IMG/VR virus record: IMGVR_UViG_3300033571_012331
Coordinates: 1-31,326 of that record
DNA length: 31,326 nt
Reading direction: 5' to 3' (one strand)
Source of the DNA: a virus
The notes beneath the pieces are model-generated. The model was not told the DNA's origin. It worked only from the letters and a program-made list of their open reading frames with translations, and made no database searches. Within the stretch, counting starts at the first letter, position 1. Every line of letters begins with the position of its first letter. The position numbers were made by a program, and so were the translations under genes. This document shows positions 14,769 to 24,970 of this stretch, piece after piece.

Positions 14769-17700
14769 ATGATCGGGACACCTCCGAGCCGCAATTCTGC
14801 CGCGGGAACGCCGTTCGTCGTGGACATTGACGACGAGACGGCGGGAAAGATGTTTGCGGAACTGGATTCCGCCAGCCCACTGACACAGGAGGTTTACGAG
14901 CGCCAGCTTCTCAACTGGGCCAGCCTGCGCGCCGGGCAGAATCGCCAGCGGCGAGAGATCGAGCACGAGCGGGTATTTACCGACCTCAACGGGTGGTGGA
15001 ACGATGCGGGCGGCCCGACCGTGCCGGATGAAGTCAAGCAGGGTGCGGCCGTCCGCAAGTTTGTGGCGGACAACGTAGGCCGCACGGCGGCCGACATGGG
15101 GGCGTATTATCCGAGCTATCGTGACCAGTATTTCGTGGAGTCGTTCGGCAAAAAGCCCGCCGACGACAAAGAGGCGTTTGCGCTCCTGCAAGAGAGCGTT
15201 GGAAAGAAGAAGGAGGCGCGGCAGGCGCTCGACCAGCTTGATGGAGAAATTGCCTTGGCGTTGCTCAATAGCGCGCGCACCGGGGAGTCTGTCAGCGCGC
15301 TCTCGCTCATCTCGGCATGGAAGACCAAGAACGAGGCGGTCACGTCCGCATTGCCCAAGGGGTGGGAAGCGCAGGCATTGCTTCAAGCCGAGAAGACAAT
15401 CACCGAAGGCGTCGGCACATTGCGCAAACACGCGCCCATCATGCAGCGGCTTTATGACCGCTTTGCCGCGGTGACAGGAACCCCGGCCGAAGGCGCGCAA
15501 CCTCCCGAGGCGGATGTCATGGCGTTGGTGGATGACCTCGCACAACTCCCGCCCGCAGACCGCCAGCGGCTTTATTACTCGGTTTCCGCCGCGGGACGCA
15601 CGGCCAGCCCGGACAAGAGCGTTTTGCAGCAGTTTGGCGAATCACTTGCCCGCATTCCCAACATGTTTCTGCGCGGCCCCGGCGCGGCTGGCGAGGTGGA
15701 CATTCAAAACCAAGTGCGGCTTTTGGGGTCGCCGGGGAAGATTTACCGACATTCGACGACGGGCGGGATTGTCACGGAATCTCAACGGGTGGGGAACCAA
15801 ACCGAGTTTGTCGAGATCGCCGACGACGAACGGAAGGCGCTCATCGAGGAAGCGCAGAAAGAAGCGGCCCGCCTCGACATCCGCCGCGAATTGCGAGCAG
15901 TGGCCGATGGGATGTTTGACCCCATCGAGAAGCGCAACACGGGCATTCTGGGCTTTGGCGAGGCGGTGATCTACGGCGGCCCGCAAGCGTTGGCCACGTC
16001 TGCCGCCATGATGATTCCCTACGCTGGCCCCGCCTTGCTCCTGTCTGCCACCTACGGCGCGGAATACGACGAGTTGCGGCTTCAAGGGCTGCCCGACACG
16101 CAGGCGCGCAATCTGGCCGCCGTGAGCGCCCCGGTGCAACTCATCCCCGACATGATTAGCAGCAAGATGCTGTTCGGCAAATTCAAGCCGTTCGAGGAAT
16201 TGCTTGGCAAGCTGGCCAACCCGGCGCGCATCGGGGCGATTGGCCGGGCCAGCACGCGCTTTGGCGCATCGCTGGCGGTCGAGAACCTGACCGAAGGATT
16301 CCAAGACCTGACCACGCCACTTGTGCAGGACGTGGCCGAGGCATTGGGCGCGGACTACCCCGATGTCGATTGGAACGCGACACTGACCAAGTGGGCCGAC
16401 TCCAGACTCGACGTGTTTGCGGCCACGTTGCTGCCGGTCGTTGTCGGCACCGGGGCGGCCACGTGGGGCGAGCGCAGCACGTTCGCGCAGCGGCAGGACA
16501 TCTACAAAATGGCCGGGCTCTCGGATGGAGAAATCAAGGAAGTCGAGGACGCGCCCGACCTGAAAGCCAAGCAGGAGCGATTCAAGGAGAAGTTCGACAA
16601 CCGGACGCCCGAGCAAATCGCGCAGGGCAAGGCTTACATCGAAGAGAAGAAGGCCGCCGCGATTGACGAAATGCTCGGCGACGGGGTGCGGCCGACACTG
16701 GACGAGTCACGGGACGCCCAAGGCAAGCCGGTCTGGACGGTGCGCGACGGGCAGGGGCAGACGATTTTCAAGACGGCCGACAAAGATAGCGCGCAAATCA
16801 TGCTTGGCATTGCCCGGCGCGAAGCGGTGCAGAAAGAAGCGGCCGACACAACCCGCGGCATCACCGAGGCGGCGGCCTACCTGACGGCCGTCCGCGAGGC
16901 GCGGCAGACCGGGGAGGATGTTCAGCGCATCGAGGCGGTCGCGGGGAAGGTCAATGCCTTTGACGAGTATCAGGCCAACCCGAACAACCTTGCGGCCTTG
17001 CGTGCGGCCGTGGCGGCATCCACGGGTGACGACATCACCGAGCCGGAACAGTTGCGGGGCTACTGGGTGGATGCGGTCAACAGCGGCACCCTGCGCGATG
17101 GCGTCTATCGCAGCGTCATCAAACTTTTCGACGGGGCGGACGGGACGAAACTTGTCCGCGACTTCGCGCAGGACAACCTCAAGCGGGCGGTCGCCGAGGG
17201 GCGCGTCAGCATGGAGTGGGTCCGCGAGCAGTTGAACCAGACGATTCCGCTCGTGCAGGGCAGCCGGGCCGACGTGGCGCTCAAGACGGACACGGACAAC
17301 GATGTCATCGAGTCGTTTTCTGACATCGCGCTGGCCTACCTCTACGGCCGCGTCAAGCACGACCAGATTGCGCCGGGGCTGCGCGGCTTCCTCGTCCGCA
17401 TGGCGCGCGTGGTCCGCGACATCTTCCGCCGCGCCTACAACCTCGAAAAAGCACGGGTTGCCGGGCAGCTTGATCCTGAGTGGCAAGCGCTTCTTGCGCA
17501 GTCGGTCGGGATCGACCAGCAAGGCGTTGTTGATGCGGCCAGGGCGGCGGCCAGCGACGGCCGCGGGCCGGACGGGTTGACCGATGACGAGCGGGCGGCG
17601 CTGCAAGCGGAACTGAATGCCGAGATGGAAGCCGAGATGGCCGACACGCTGCGCGCCGCGGGTGGCACGGACATTCTGGACGCCATCAAGCAGGCGGGCG

Positions 17701-20700
17701 GGCTGCCGAGCGCGACCAGCAAGGCGGTCGGGCAGTATGCGGGCGAGTTGAAGATTCTGCGGGAGAATGCCAAGGGCGGGCGGCATACGGGCGTCACGGG
17801 CACGAGCCTGTCGCGCCTTTTCAAGAAGGATGCGCCCGACATGGACAACCTCATCCGCGACTTGCGCGGCATGGGGTTCCTCGAAATCGAGACGCCGAGC
17901 GATGTCTTCGAGATGGTCGAGCGCCGCATTGCCACCGGCAAGCCCATCTACGGCTACGAAGGCCGCGCCACGGCGGGGGTGCTGGTGGGGAATTATTCGG
18001 TGAGCAAGGCGGATGACGCCCGCCACGCAGAACTTGAAGCCAAAGCCAAGGCTGGCGATGCGTCGGCGCGTGTCGAAGCCGAGCAGATGGTCGATGCGGC
18101 GGCCAAGGCGGCGGGGTATGTTTTCCAAGCCTATCACCAAACCAGCGCGGAAGCTGCTGCCGCCATCTACCGGGAAGGGTTCCGGCTCGACAAGGGCCGC
18201 GCGCGGTTGACCGATGAGCAAGTCCCCGATGCGTTTTTCTTCAAGGCCAACGCGAGCGACATCGGCGTCGGTGCGGCCACCGGGGCCGTGCAAATCCCGG
18301 TGTTTCTCAAGTTCGAGAACGCCAAGGTTTTCGAGGACAGGACAGACTTGGAGCAATGGGCGCAGGGGCTTCCGGGGTATTCCGAGGCGAAGGCAGACCT
18401 AAAGCAGTGGGAGCGAGAAAACTCGGCCGAGTTTGACGCACGATGGAAGGCCATGCGGCAGTTGGACGTGAGGGGCGAAGAACGCGCCGCGGCCAAAGCT
18501 GATCTTGAATTTGACGCGCTTCTTGACGCTTGGAAGCAGGGCAATGAGCAGCGCGCAGCCGTTGGGCGTGCCATCATTACGAGGGCGCTCCAAGAAAGCG
18601 GGCATGACGCCATCATGCTCAAAAAAGATGCCGGGGCTTTTGGCCGAATGGTCAGCACGACGGCCGTCTTCGACCCCGCGCAAATCAAATCCGCCGACCC
18701 GTTCACCTACGACGAGGCGGGCAACCTCATCCCGCTGTCTCAACGATTCGACCCGGCCACGGCCGACATCAATTTTTCCATCAGCAGCCAGTCCCAACTT
18801 GAGCGCGTCAATGCGGCACTCAGCGGCTTGAATCGCGGGCCGGAAGGTCGAGCGAAGATTTACGAGCGCGCCCGCGACAAGTTCGGCCGGATGCTTGAGA
18901 ACAATTGGGGATTCCTCTACGGGCTCAAAGCGGGCGGGGCAAAGGATGCCGATGTCCGCCGCACCAAGTTGCTTCAAGCCATGGGCGAGTTGGACGCCAT
19001 CCTTTCCGTGCTGCCGCCCGAGGTGCGGGGGAAGGTTGGGGGATATACCACGCTCACCAACATCGGCACGGGCGACAAGGCGCTGGCCGACTTCTTCATC
19101 AAGCGCATCAACATGATCGACCGCGAGCTTGAGCGTGTGCTGCGGCGCGAGTGGGGCGAGGCGGTGACGAAGTTGTTCAACCGCGCCAAGCCGCAACGCA
19201 ATCAGCCCGGCCAGAAGCCCAAGGGCAAGTTCGGCTACGAAGTGCATGACCTTTTCCGCACTCTCGAAGATGCCACCGAATGGACCGAGGAAAGGGCGCT
19301 CGGCCACGTCGCCGGGCTGTGGGCCGAGATCAACGGCGGGGAACTGTCTCCCGAGGCCGAGGCGCACAAGCAGCTTGAGGCGGAACTTGTGCCACTCTTC
19401 GCCAACTGGGCCAACGCCGACGCGGGCCGCATGGCGAACGCGGTCAACATCGGAAACGATGTCCTGACACGCGCCTACCGGGTCGAGCGCGACCGCATCA
19501 TGCGCCTGCGCAATCAGCGCGAAATGGGGCGCTTTGACCTCGTGCAAGCGGCGGGGGCGGACGGCGACCTTCCGGCACGTCAGGCACAGCAGATGCGCGA
19601 CAACAGCCTTCCCGGCACATGGCGCGCGTGGATGCTCAACCTTTTCAATTTCGACCAGGTTGTCAGCTACGTCTTCGGCGAGAACACGCGCGGGGTGCCG
19701 GAATTGGTCAACCGCCAGCGTGCGGCCGATAACGCCAAGACGGACGGCATCATCGAGAAGACAACCCGGTGGGCCGACTTCATCAGCAAACTGGCCGGGG
19801 GGAACCTCGCCGGGCAAAAGCTGGTCTTCGACATGAGCCAGAAGACAGTCGAACTGCGATGGCCGGACACCGAGGACGGCAAGACCTACAAATTCAGCCA
19901 GAACGAGCTTTTGGCCGTGACCATGACATGGATGCAGCCGCGGGGCCGCGAGCACATGCAGGGGCGGCTAGACGATAGCGGCGAGCCCATCGGCGCATGG
20001 CACTACAATCAGGATTTCGTCAATGCCGCCGAGGCAAAGCTGACCGACGAGGCACGCGCCGTCCGCGACTACCTGCTTGCGGAATACGATGCCGAGTATC
20101 AGGCCATCAATGACGTTTACCGTCGCGTCTTCGGCATCAATCTTCCGAAGGAAAAGAATTATTCCCCCTTGGTCGTCAACACTCTCGTCAGCGGCGGGCA
20201 GGCGGGGATTGACCCGGTGACGGGTGCGGCATTCACGGCCGGGGCGCGCAGCCCCGGCGCGCTCAAGTCCCGCGGCGGCAACATTGCCGAGCCGGTATTC
20301 CGTGACGTGGTGCAAACCTACATGGCGCACATGATGCAGATGGAGCATTGGAAGGCATATGCCGAGTTCAACGCCGACATGGCCATGATCCTGAACCATC
20401 GGGACGTTCGCAACGTCATTGAGGCCAAGGCGGGCGGCGAGGCCAACAAGACGCTCGGGACATGGCTGCAATATTTCAACGAGGGCGGATTTCGAGATGC
20501 GGCCAACCATACCGCGATTGTCCGCTTTGTTTCGGACATGATTGACCGGGGGGCCACCATGGCGTTGTTCGGCCGCGTCTCGACGCTGGCCTTGCAGTCC
20601 ACGCAGCTTGCCGCGGCATCGGCCAAAATGCCGCTCGGCGCTTACCTCTCCCGCCTTGGCAAGCTGCTTTCCGGCCGCCTCTCGTGGCGCGCGGCGCTGG

Positions 20701-21560
20701 AATCGCCCTACATCCAACGCCGCATTCAGCAGATGCCGCCGCAGGTTCAGCTTGCCATGCAGGGGTTGAACGCAGGCGAGCCGGGCAAAATCAAAGAAGC
20801 AGCGCGCCGCCTCGGGCAGCTTCTCAGCGGGTTCGACGGGCTTTTCACCGCGGGCACCTATGCCATGGTTTACGACTACCAGCGCAGCCAAGGGGCGACC
20901 GAGGAGCAAGCGCGGGCCGAAGCCGAGCGCATTGTTGACGAGATCGCGCAGCCGACACGGCCGGGCGCTCGGTCATTGATTGAAATCAGCGCGACCAATC
21001 CGGGGTGGCGGGCGTTCTGGGCGTTTGCCTCTGAGGCGCGAAAAAACCTCGGACTGCTTCTCTTTTCGGCATCCAAGCGCCCCACACGTGCGGCGCTCAA
21101 AGCTGGCGTTTACATCATCATGCTGAACGGGCTGATGTCTGCCATCATTCGCGCCGCATTCCGTGACCTTCGGGACGATGAAGACGACGAGCTTTTTGAC
21201 GCAAAAAACTGGTCCCCGAAGGAATTGCCGGTGCGAATGCTTGCAGACGTGCTTTATGGCTTTCCCGTTGTTGGCGAGATGGCGGGCCAAGTGCTCTATT
21301 CCGCAGCAGGAATCTATGCGCCGAGCGGGACAGTGTTGGACGCCACGCAGCGTGCCGTTCCCGCCATCCGCCGCGCGCCTGACACGCTGGCCGACCTACT
21401 CGAAGGTGAGGCCGATTGGGGCGACGTGGCGCGAGATGTCAACGCCGTGCTGGCCGCCATGGGCTTGTTCAACGATCAGATCGCCGGTGCGGCAGCCATT
21501 TCCAACATCGTCAAAGACCTCTTTCAAACTGCCGACGCGCAACTCGGGCCGGACGAGTAA
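14769..21560 (+). CDS. Giant internal virion protein (gp16-like, polyvalent) with ADP-ribosyltransferase-like segment
   Basis: The 2263-residue product is the last and largest core protein and is probably ejected with the DNA. Visible regions are as follows. A charged helical start. Hydrophobic segments at about 400-435 (AMMIPYAGPALLLSATYG) and 551-568 (FAATLLPVVVGTGAATWG). An ADP-ribosyltransferase-like part at about 1118-1336, with YHQTSAEAAAAIYREGFRL (His1123), FFFKANASDIGVG, VFLKFENAKVF and the closing FDPAQIKSADPF...PATADINFS, typical of ART domains in phage polyvalent proteins. A long helical C-terminus of large-polyvalent-protein type with a hydrophobic stretch at about 2109-2130. I see no clear lytic transglycosylase motif. 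It starts immediately after the previous stop. Confidence 0.82.
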   Translation: MIGTPPSRNSAAGTPFVVDIDDETAGKMFAELDSASPLTQEVYERQLLNWASLRAGQNRQRREIEHERVFTDLNGWWNDAGGPTVPDEVKQGAAVRKFVADNVGRTAADMGAYYPSYRDQYFVESFGKKPADDKEAFALLQESVGKKKEARQALDQLDGEIALALLNSARTGESVSALSLISAWKTKNEAVTSALPKGWEAQALLQAEKTITEGVGTLRKHAPIMQRLYDRFAAVTGTPAEGAQPPEADVMALVDDLAQLPPADRQRLYYSVSAAGRTASPDKSVLQQFGESLARIPNMFLRGPGAAGEVDIQNQVRLLGSPGKIYRHSTTGGIVTESQRVGNQTEFVEIADDERKALIEEAQKEAARLDIRRELRAVADGMFDPIEKRNTGILGFGEAVIYGGPQALATSAAMMIPYAGPALLLSATYGAEYDELRLQGLPDTQARNLAAVSAPVQLIPDMISSKMLFGKFKPFEELLGKLANPARIGAIGRASTRFGASLAVENLTEGFQDLTTPLVQDVAEALGADYPDVDWNATLTKWADSRLDVFAATLLPVVVGTGAATWGERSTFAQRQDIYKMAGLSDGEIKEVEDAPDLKAKQERFKEKFDNRTPEQIAQGKAYIEEKKAAAIDEMLGDGVRPTLDESRDAQGKPVWTVRDGQGQTIFKTADKDSAQIMLGIARREAVQKEAADTTRGITEAAAYLTAVREARQTGEDVQRIEAVAGKVNAFDEYQANPNNLAALRAAVAASTGDDITEPEQLRGYWVDAVNSGTLRDGVYRSVIKLFDGADGTKLVRDFAQDNLKRAVAEGRVSMEWVREQLNQTIPLVQGSRADVALKTDTDNDVIESFSDIALAYLYGRVKHDQIAPGLRGFLVRMARVVRDIFRRAYNLEKARVAGQLDPEWQALLAQSVGIDQQGVVDAARAAASDGRGPDGLTDDERAALQAELNAEMEAEMADTLRAAGGTDILDAIKQAGGLPSATSKAVGQYAGELKILRENAKGGRHTGVTGTSLSRLFKKDAPDMDNLIRDLRGMGFLEIETPSDVFEMVERRIATGKPIYGYEGRATAGVLVGNYSVSKADDARHAELEAKAKAGDASARVEAEQMVDAAAKAAGYVFQAYHQTSAEAAAAIYREGFRLDKGRARLTDEQVPDAFFFKANASDIGVGAATGAVQIPVFLKFENAKVFEDRTDLEQWAQGLPGYSEAKADLKQWERENSAEFDARWKAMRQLDVRGEERAAAKADLEFDALLDAWKQGNEQRAAVGRAIITRALQESGHDAIMLKKDAGAFGRMVSTTAVFDPAQIKSADPFTYDEAGNLIPLSQRFDPATADINFSISSQSQLERVNAALSGLNRGPEGRAKIYERARDKFGRMLENNWGFLYGLKAGGAKDADVRRTKLLQAMGELDAILSVLPPEVRGKVGGYTTLTNIGTGDKALADFFIKRINMIDRELERVLRREWGEAVTKLFNRAKPQRNQPGQKPKGKFGYEVHDLFRTLEDATEWTEERALGHVAGLWAEINGGELSPEAEAHKQLEAELVPLFANWANADAGRMANAVNIGNDVLTRAYRVERDRIMRLRNQREMGRFDLVQAAGADGDLPARQAQQMRDNSLPGTWRAWMLNLFNFDQVVSYVFGENTRGVPELVNRQRAADNAKTDGIIEKTTRWADFISKLAGGNLAGQKLVFDMSQKTVELRWPDTEDGKTYKFSQNELLAVTMTWMQPRGREHMQGRLDDSGEPIGAWHYNQDFVNAAEAKLTDEARAVRDYLLAEYDAEYQAINDVYRRVFGINLPKEKNYSPLVVNTLVSGGQAGIDPVTGAAFTAGARSPGALKSRGGNIAEPVFRDVVQTYMAHMMQMEHWKAYAEFNADMAMILNHRDVRNVIEAKAGGEANKTLGTWLQYFNEGGFRDAANHTAIVRFVSDMIDRGATMALFGRVSTLALQSTQLAAASAKMPLGAYLSRLGKLLSGRLSWRAALESPYIQRRIQQMPPQVQLAMQGLNAGEPGKIKEAARRLGQLLSGFDGLFTAGTYAMVYDYQRSQGATEEQARAEAERIVDEIAQPTRPGARSLIEISATNPGWRAFWAFASEARKNLGLLLFSASKRPTRAALKAGVYIIMLNGLMSAIIRAAFRDLRDDEDDELFDAKNWSPKELPVRMLADVLYGFPVVGEMAGQVLYSAAGIYAPSGTVLDATQRAVPAIRRAPDTLADLLEGEADWGDVARDVNAVLAAMGLFNDQIAGAAAISNIVKDLFQTADAQLGPDE

Positions 21561-21564
21561 GCGC

Positions 21565-21596
21565 TTGACCAACACCCGGCACGGATTAGTCAAAAC
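21565..21596. repeat. TTGACYAA motif, inverted pair before the tail fibre gene
   Basis: TTGACCAA (21565-21572) and TTAGTCAA (21586-21593) form an inverted repeat with one mismatch and a 13-base centre. The full motif GGATTAGTCAAAAC spans 21583-21596 and ends 3 bases before the fibre start codon. It could be an operator or an RNA hairpin at the start of the mRNA. Confidence 0.65.
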
Positions 21597-21599
21597 AGC

Positions 21600-22958
21600 A
21601 TGGCCGTCAACTCCGAGACTTCACGGGTGCAATACGTCGGGAACAACTCGACCGTCACGGCCTACACGGTGCCGTTTGCGTTCCTCGAAAACTCGCACCT
21701 TCTGGCCATCGCCACCGATGCGGCGGGTGTCGAGTCGTCCGTCACGCTGGCCAACCATACCGGCGTAGGCAACCCGTCAGGCGGCACGGTGACAACGACC
21801 GTCGCGGTCCCCGCAACTTCGACCCTGACCATTTTCCGCAGCGTCCCGGCGACCCAGACGACCAGCTACGCCGAAGGGGGCGACTTCCCCGCAGCCTCGC
21901 ACGAGCGGGCGCTCGACAAACTGACCATGCTCGGCCAGCAAAACGCCCGCAGCTTCGGCCGTGGCGTGCGGGTAAGCGAGGCGGCGGGGGCGCTCAACGA
22001 GTTCGTCGCCAAGGCCAACACGGTTCTCGGGCTCGACGCCAGCAAGCAGCCGAAGGCGATGACGCTCGAAGAGTTGAAGCAATTCCTCGGGCTGACCGGC
22101 GTCACGCTGTCCGTCCCGGCCGGGATGAAGACGGCGGCCGATGCGGGCGAGCGGGCCCTCGCCGTGCCCGACTTCACCGGGCAACTGCTCACGCAGCGCG
22201 ACACGTCGGTTATCTACGTGTCCACCGGCACGAGCGCGGGCAACTGGACGGCCGTCACGCTGACCGTGCTGCTTTCCGGCATTGCCTCGGGACTGTTCAC
22301 GGCCGACGCCACCGGCCGCGGCAAGTTCGCCAGCGGCTTTGTCAATGCGGCACTCATCGAGGCCGCGGCCGTCACGCTGGCCAAGATCGCGGACGGCGCG
22401 TTTACCGCCGACACGACCGGACGGGCGAAGTTCGCCAACGGGTTTCTGTCCACGGCGCTCCTGGCTGACGCGGCGGTCACGGCGGCAAAGACGGCCGTTG
22501 GCTTCCCCGTGCAGGTCCGCCATACCAGCACCAACGCGGGGTTGGTGGTCAACGTCCTCGGCTCGGTTTCGGCGCTGCCCACGACCAGCAACACGCTGCA
22601 ATTCTCCGAACTGGCAACGAGCATCACGCCAAGCAGCAGCAGCAACACCGTGCTGGCTCGGGCGGTCATGACCGGCAGCGCCACCGCAGGCGGCGCGGCG
22701 GGGGCAGTGGTCGCGCTTTTCCGCAACAACGACGCCACGGCGCTGACAGCGACCTACGTCAACCTTCCGCTGTCGAGCACGCTGCCCATCGTCCTTGAGT
22801 TCATGGACTCGCCCGCCACGACGAGCGCGACGACTTACCGCATCCGCGCAAGCTACGTCGGATCGAGCGGATGGAACCTCAACTTGCAAGCGGGCGGCAC
22901 GGGATGGTTTTCCACCGCCAAGGGCGCGTCCCTCACCCTGACCGAAATCCGAGCCTGA
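21600..22958 (+). CDS. Tail fibre protein with T7 gp17-like N-terminus
   Basis: The 452-residue protein has the virion-binding fibre head. It shows VQYVGNNSTVTAYTVPFAFLENSHL, a conserved VGNPSGGTVTTT turn, SVPATQTTSYAEGGDFPAASHERALDKLTMLGQQ, and then an extended region with repeated GLFTADATGRGKFASGF-like and AFTADTTGRAKFANGF-like units near 225-290. The C-terminal part is a beta-rich, Thr/Ser/Ala domain likely to face the host receptor. It starts 3 bases after a boundary motif and has no good Shine-Dalgarno sequence. Confidence 0.87.
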   Translation: MAVNSETSRVQYVGNNSTVTAYTVPFAFLENSHLLAIATDAAGVESSVTLANHTGVGNPSGGTVTTTVAVPATSTLTIFRSVPATQTTSYAEGGDFPAASHERALDKLTMLGQQNARSFGRGVRVSEAAGALNEFVAKANTVLGLDASKQPKAMTLEELKQFLGLTGVTLSVPAGMKTAADAGERALAVPDFTGQLLTQRDTSVIYVSTGTSAGNWTAVTLTVLLSGIASGLFTADATGRGKFASGFVNAALIEAAAVTLAKIADGAFTADTTGRAKFANGFLSTALLADAAVTAAKTAVGFPVQVRHTSTNAGLVVNVLGSVSALPTTSNTLQFSELATSITPSSSSNTVLARAVMTGSATAGGAAGAVVALFRNNDATALTATYVNLPLSSTLPIVLEFMDSPATTSATTYRIRASYVGSSGWNLNLQAGGTGWFSTAKGASLTLTEIRA

Positions 22959-22960
22959 CC

Positions 22961-23221
22961 ATGAGCCTCCGCATTCAAGATTTCAACAAGACCGTCAGCC
23001 AAGTCTTTGCCGTCGCGCAGGGGCCGGACGGGAAGCCTGCGTTGCTGCCGGTGGACAAGCCAGCCGGGACGATTGCCGAGAAGTTCACCTACACCGGGGG
23101 GAAGGTGACGAAGATCGAATATTTCAGCACCTACGACACCGGCACGCAGACCGGGACGCTCATCGCCACCAAGAATATCCGGTGGAGCGGTGACGAGGTG
23201 AACGACATTTACTGGACCTGA
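22961..23221 (+). CDS. Small fibre-associated protein
   Basis: The 86-residue product begins MSLRIQDFNKTVSQVFAVAQ two bases after the fibre stop. It is beta-rich with a GKVTKIEYFSTYDTGTQTGTLI stretch and ends in VNDIYWT. A longer in-frame start at 22871 overlaps the fibre gene and is not used. Small proteins with this kind of sequence sit between fibre genes in many phages, but I do not recognise the function. Confidence 0.65.
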   Translation: MSLRIQDFNKTVSQVFAVAQGPDGKPALLPVDKPAGTIAEKFTYTGGKVTKIEYFSTYDTGTQTGTLIATKNIRWSGDEVNDIYWT

Positions 23222-23225
23222 CGCC

Positions 23226-24530
23226 ATGGGTTTCGACTACAACCCGTTTACCAGCAACTTCGATGCGGTCGGTGGCGGCGCGGCCTACATCGACGGCGAA
23301 GTTGCCACGCCTGCGGACTTGCCCATTACCCTCGGGACACCCGCGGTTGGCGTGGTGTATCTCGCGCAGGAAGCAAGCGGGACGTGGTTTGTGAACTATC
23401 GTCCGGGCGGACTCTACAAGCGCACGGCCAACGTCGGGACAGTGGCAGATTGGACCTACCTCGGCGCATTCCCCGAGACGAATCGCGACGACCGCTTTCG
23501 CATCTACAACGTCAGCGACACGACCAAGCAAGTGGCGTTTGACGTGTCAGGGGTCAGCACGGGGACAACGCGCACGCTGACGGTGCCGAATGCCAACGGG
23601 ACGATTGCCACCGAAGCAGCGGTTAGGGCGCTTTCCGCGGGCAGTTTGTGGGACGCCACCAATGGGCGCGTCGGATCGCAAGTTATTGACGGGAACCTTC
23701 AAATCGTTTCTGCGTCAAATTGGATTGCCGAAATCAACGCCGACAACTTGACGGCGGCAAGGACGTATGGCCTTCCCAATGTTGGCGGCACCCTAATGGT
23801 CGGTGCGAACAATCTCAGCGACCTCGCCAACGCAGCGACGGCCCGCACAAACCTTGGCCTAGGCACTGGCGACTCTCCGACCTTCACCAACCTGACGCTC
23901 ACTCGCGGGACGATCACCACATCCTCGCCAGTGGCGATTACGCAGACGTGGAATGCTGCGGGCGTGACGTTCACGGGGCTGGATATTAACGTCACCAACA
24001 CGGCGAGCGCTGGCGCTTCGCTTTTGTGCAATTTCCGAGTCGGCGGAACGTCTCAGTTTTCCGTGGACAGAATCGGGATTATCACAACCCCTGTTGGCAT
24101 CAGCACTCGCGTTGGAAACTTTGGCACCGGATCTGCAAGCGCAATAGACTTGAACGCTGGCGTCGTTATTGGGTGGGGGTTTGATACTGCTCTGCTCCGC
24201 GACTCAGCCGCCGACACCCTGGCCCTACGACGCACGACCAACGCGCAGACCTTTCGCCTTTACGGAACGTTCACGGATGCCAGCAACCATCGCAGGCTTA
24301 GTTTGGCAGGAACAACGGGCGGACGGTTCACGATTGCCGCGCAGGGCGCGGGCACGGGCGCGAGCGGGAATGAGCTGGTGCTGGCTTCGCCTATCCTGAC
24401 CCCAGCCACAAGCGTTTCTCTCGGCACCAACGGCGACCTCGCATTTGAGGCCACCAGCAACACAAGCCTCACCATCCGCTATCGCGGCAGCGACGGCACG
24501 ACCCGCAGCGTAGCACTCACCCTTGCCTAA
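23226..24530 (+). CDS. Second tail fibre / receptor-binding protein
   Basis: The 434-residue product begins MGFDYNPFTSNFDAVGGG. A carbohydrate-like beta region follows (VVYLAQEASGTWFVNYRPGGLYKRT), then repeated units with the pattern TLTVPNANGTIATEAAV and ANNLSDLANAATARTNLGLGTGDSPTF, which is a common fibre linker. The distal part is rich in Thr/Ser/Gly strands without an obvious C-terminal chaperone. This layout is typical of side or distal fibres. It starts 4 bases after the preceding gene. Confidence 0.8.
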   Translation: MGFDYNPFTSNFDAVGGGAAYIDGEVATPADLPITLGTPAVGVVYLAQEASGTWFVNYRPGGLYKRTANVGTVADWTYLGAFPETNRDDRFRIYNVSDTTKQVAFDVSGVSTGTTRTLTVPNANGTIATEAAVRALSAGSLWDATNGRVGSQVIDGNLQIVSASNWIAEINADNLTAARTYGLPNVGGTLMVGANNLSDLANAATARTNLGLGTGDSPTFTNLTLTRGTITTSSPVAITQTWNAAGVTFTGLDINVTNTASAGASLLCNFRVGGTSQFSVDRIGIITTPVGISTRVGNFGTGSASAIDLNAGVVIGWGFDTALLRDSAADTLALRRTTNAQTFRLYGTFTDASNHRRLSLAGTTGGRFTIAAQGAGTGASGNELVLASPILTPATSVSLGTNGDLAFEATSNTSLTIRYRGSDGTTRSVALTLA

Positions 24531-24531
24531 C

Positions 24532-24801
24532 ATGAGCCTCACCATCAAACCCGAACACGCGCCCGCATGGGGCGCCATCGTCGCCAAGGCCAACGCATCC
24601 CGCGAGGAAGGCGCACCGGAAATCACCGTCGAGCAATACGCGCAGGCGCGGCTTGATGAGATCGGCGAGAGTTACAACGCCGCGCTGATTGCCGAGGCCA
24701 AAAAAGCCTACGACGACATCATTACCCTCGCTGCCAAACTTCCCGAGGAAAAGCAATCGCAAGTGATTGCGTTCGTCCAAGAACTCGCCGCTGACCAATG
24801 A
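24532..24801 (+). CDS. Hypothetical helical protein at start of lysis region
   Basis: The 89-residue product begins MSLTIKPEHAPAWGAIVAKA two bases after the fibre stop and is almost entirely charged helix (EITVEQYAQARLDEIGE, then EEKQSQVIAFVQEL). It overlaps the next gene by ATGA. No family recognised. Confidence 0.6.
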   Translation: MSLTIKPEHAPAWGAIVAKANASREEGAPEITVEQYAQARLDEIGESYNAALIAEAKKAYDDIITLAAKLPEEKQSQVIAFVQELAADQ

Positions 24802-24968
24802 AAACCGTGACCCTCACCGAAGACCACGCCCGAGTCGCCTTGGCTGGCCTCGACGCACTTGTGCGCGCCAACGGCCTCGGCACCGCGCCCATCGTCATGC
24901 AAGCCGCTGCATCCATCGAGCAGCAGCTTGCCGCGAAACAGGAACCACAACCACCCGCTGAATCCTGA
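24798..24968 (+). CDS. Small hypothetical protein (56 aa)
   Basis: This short ORF begins MKTVTLTEDHARVALAGLDA and ends in a proline/glutamate-rich tail. It overlaps the previous stop by ATGA and ends 2 bases before the next start, so it is packed like a true gene. Codon usage matches its neighbours. Function unknown. Confidence 0.6.
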   Translation: MKTVTLTEDHARVALAGLDALVRANGLGTAPIVMQAAASIEQQLAAKQEPQPPAES

Positions 24969-24970
24969 CC

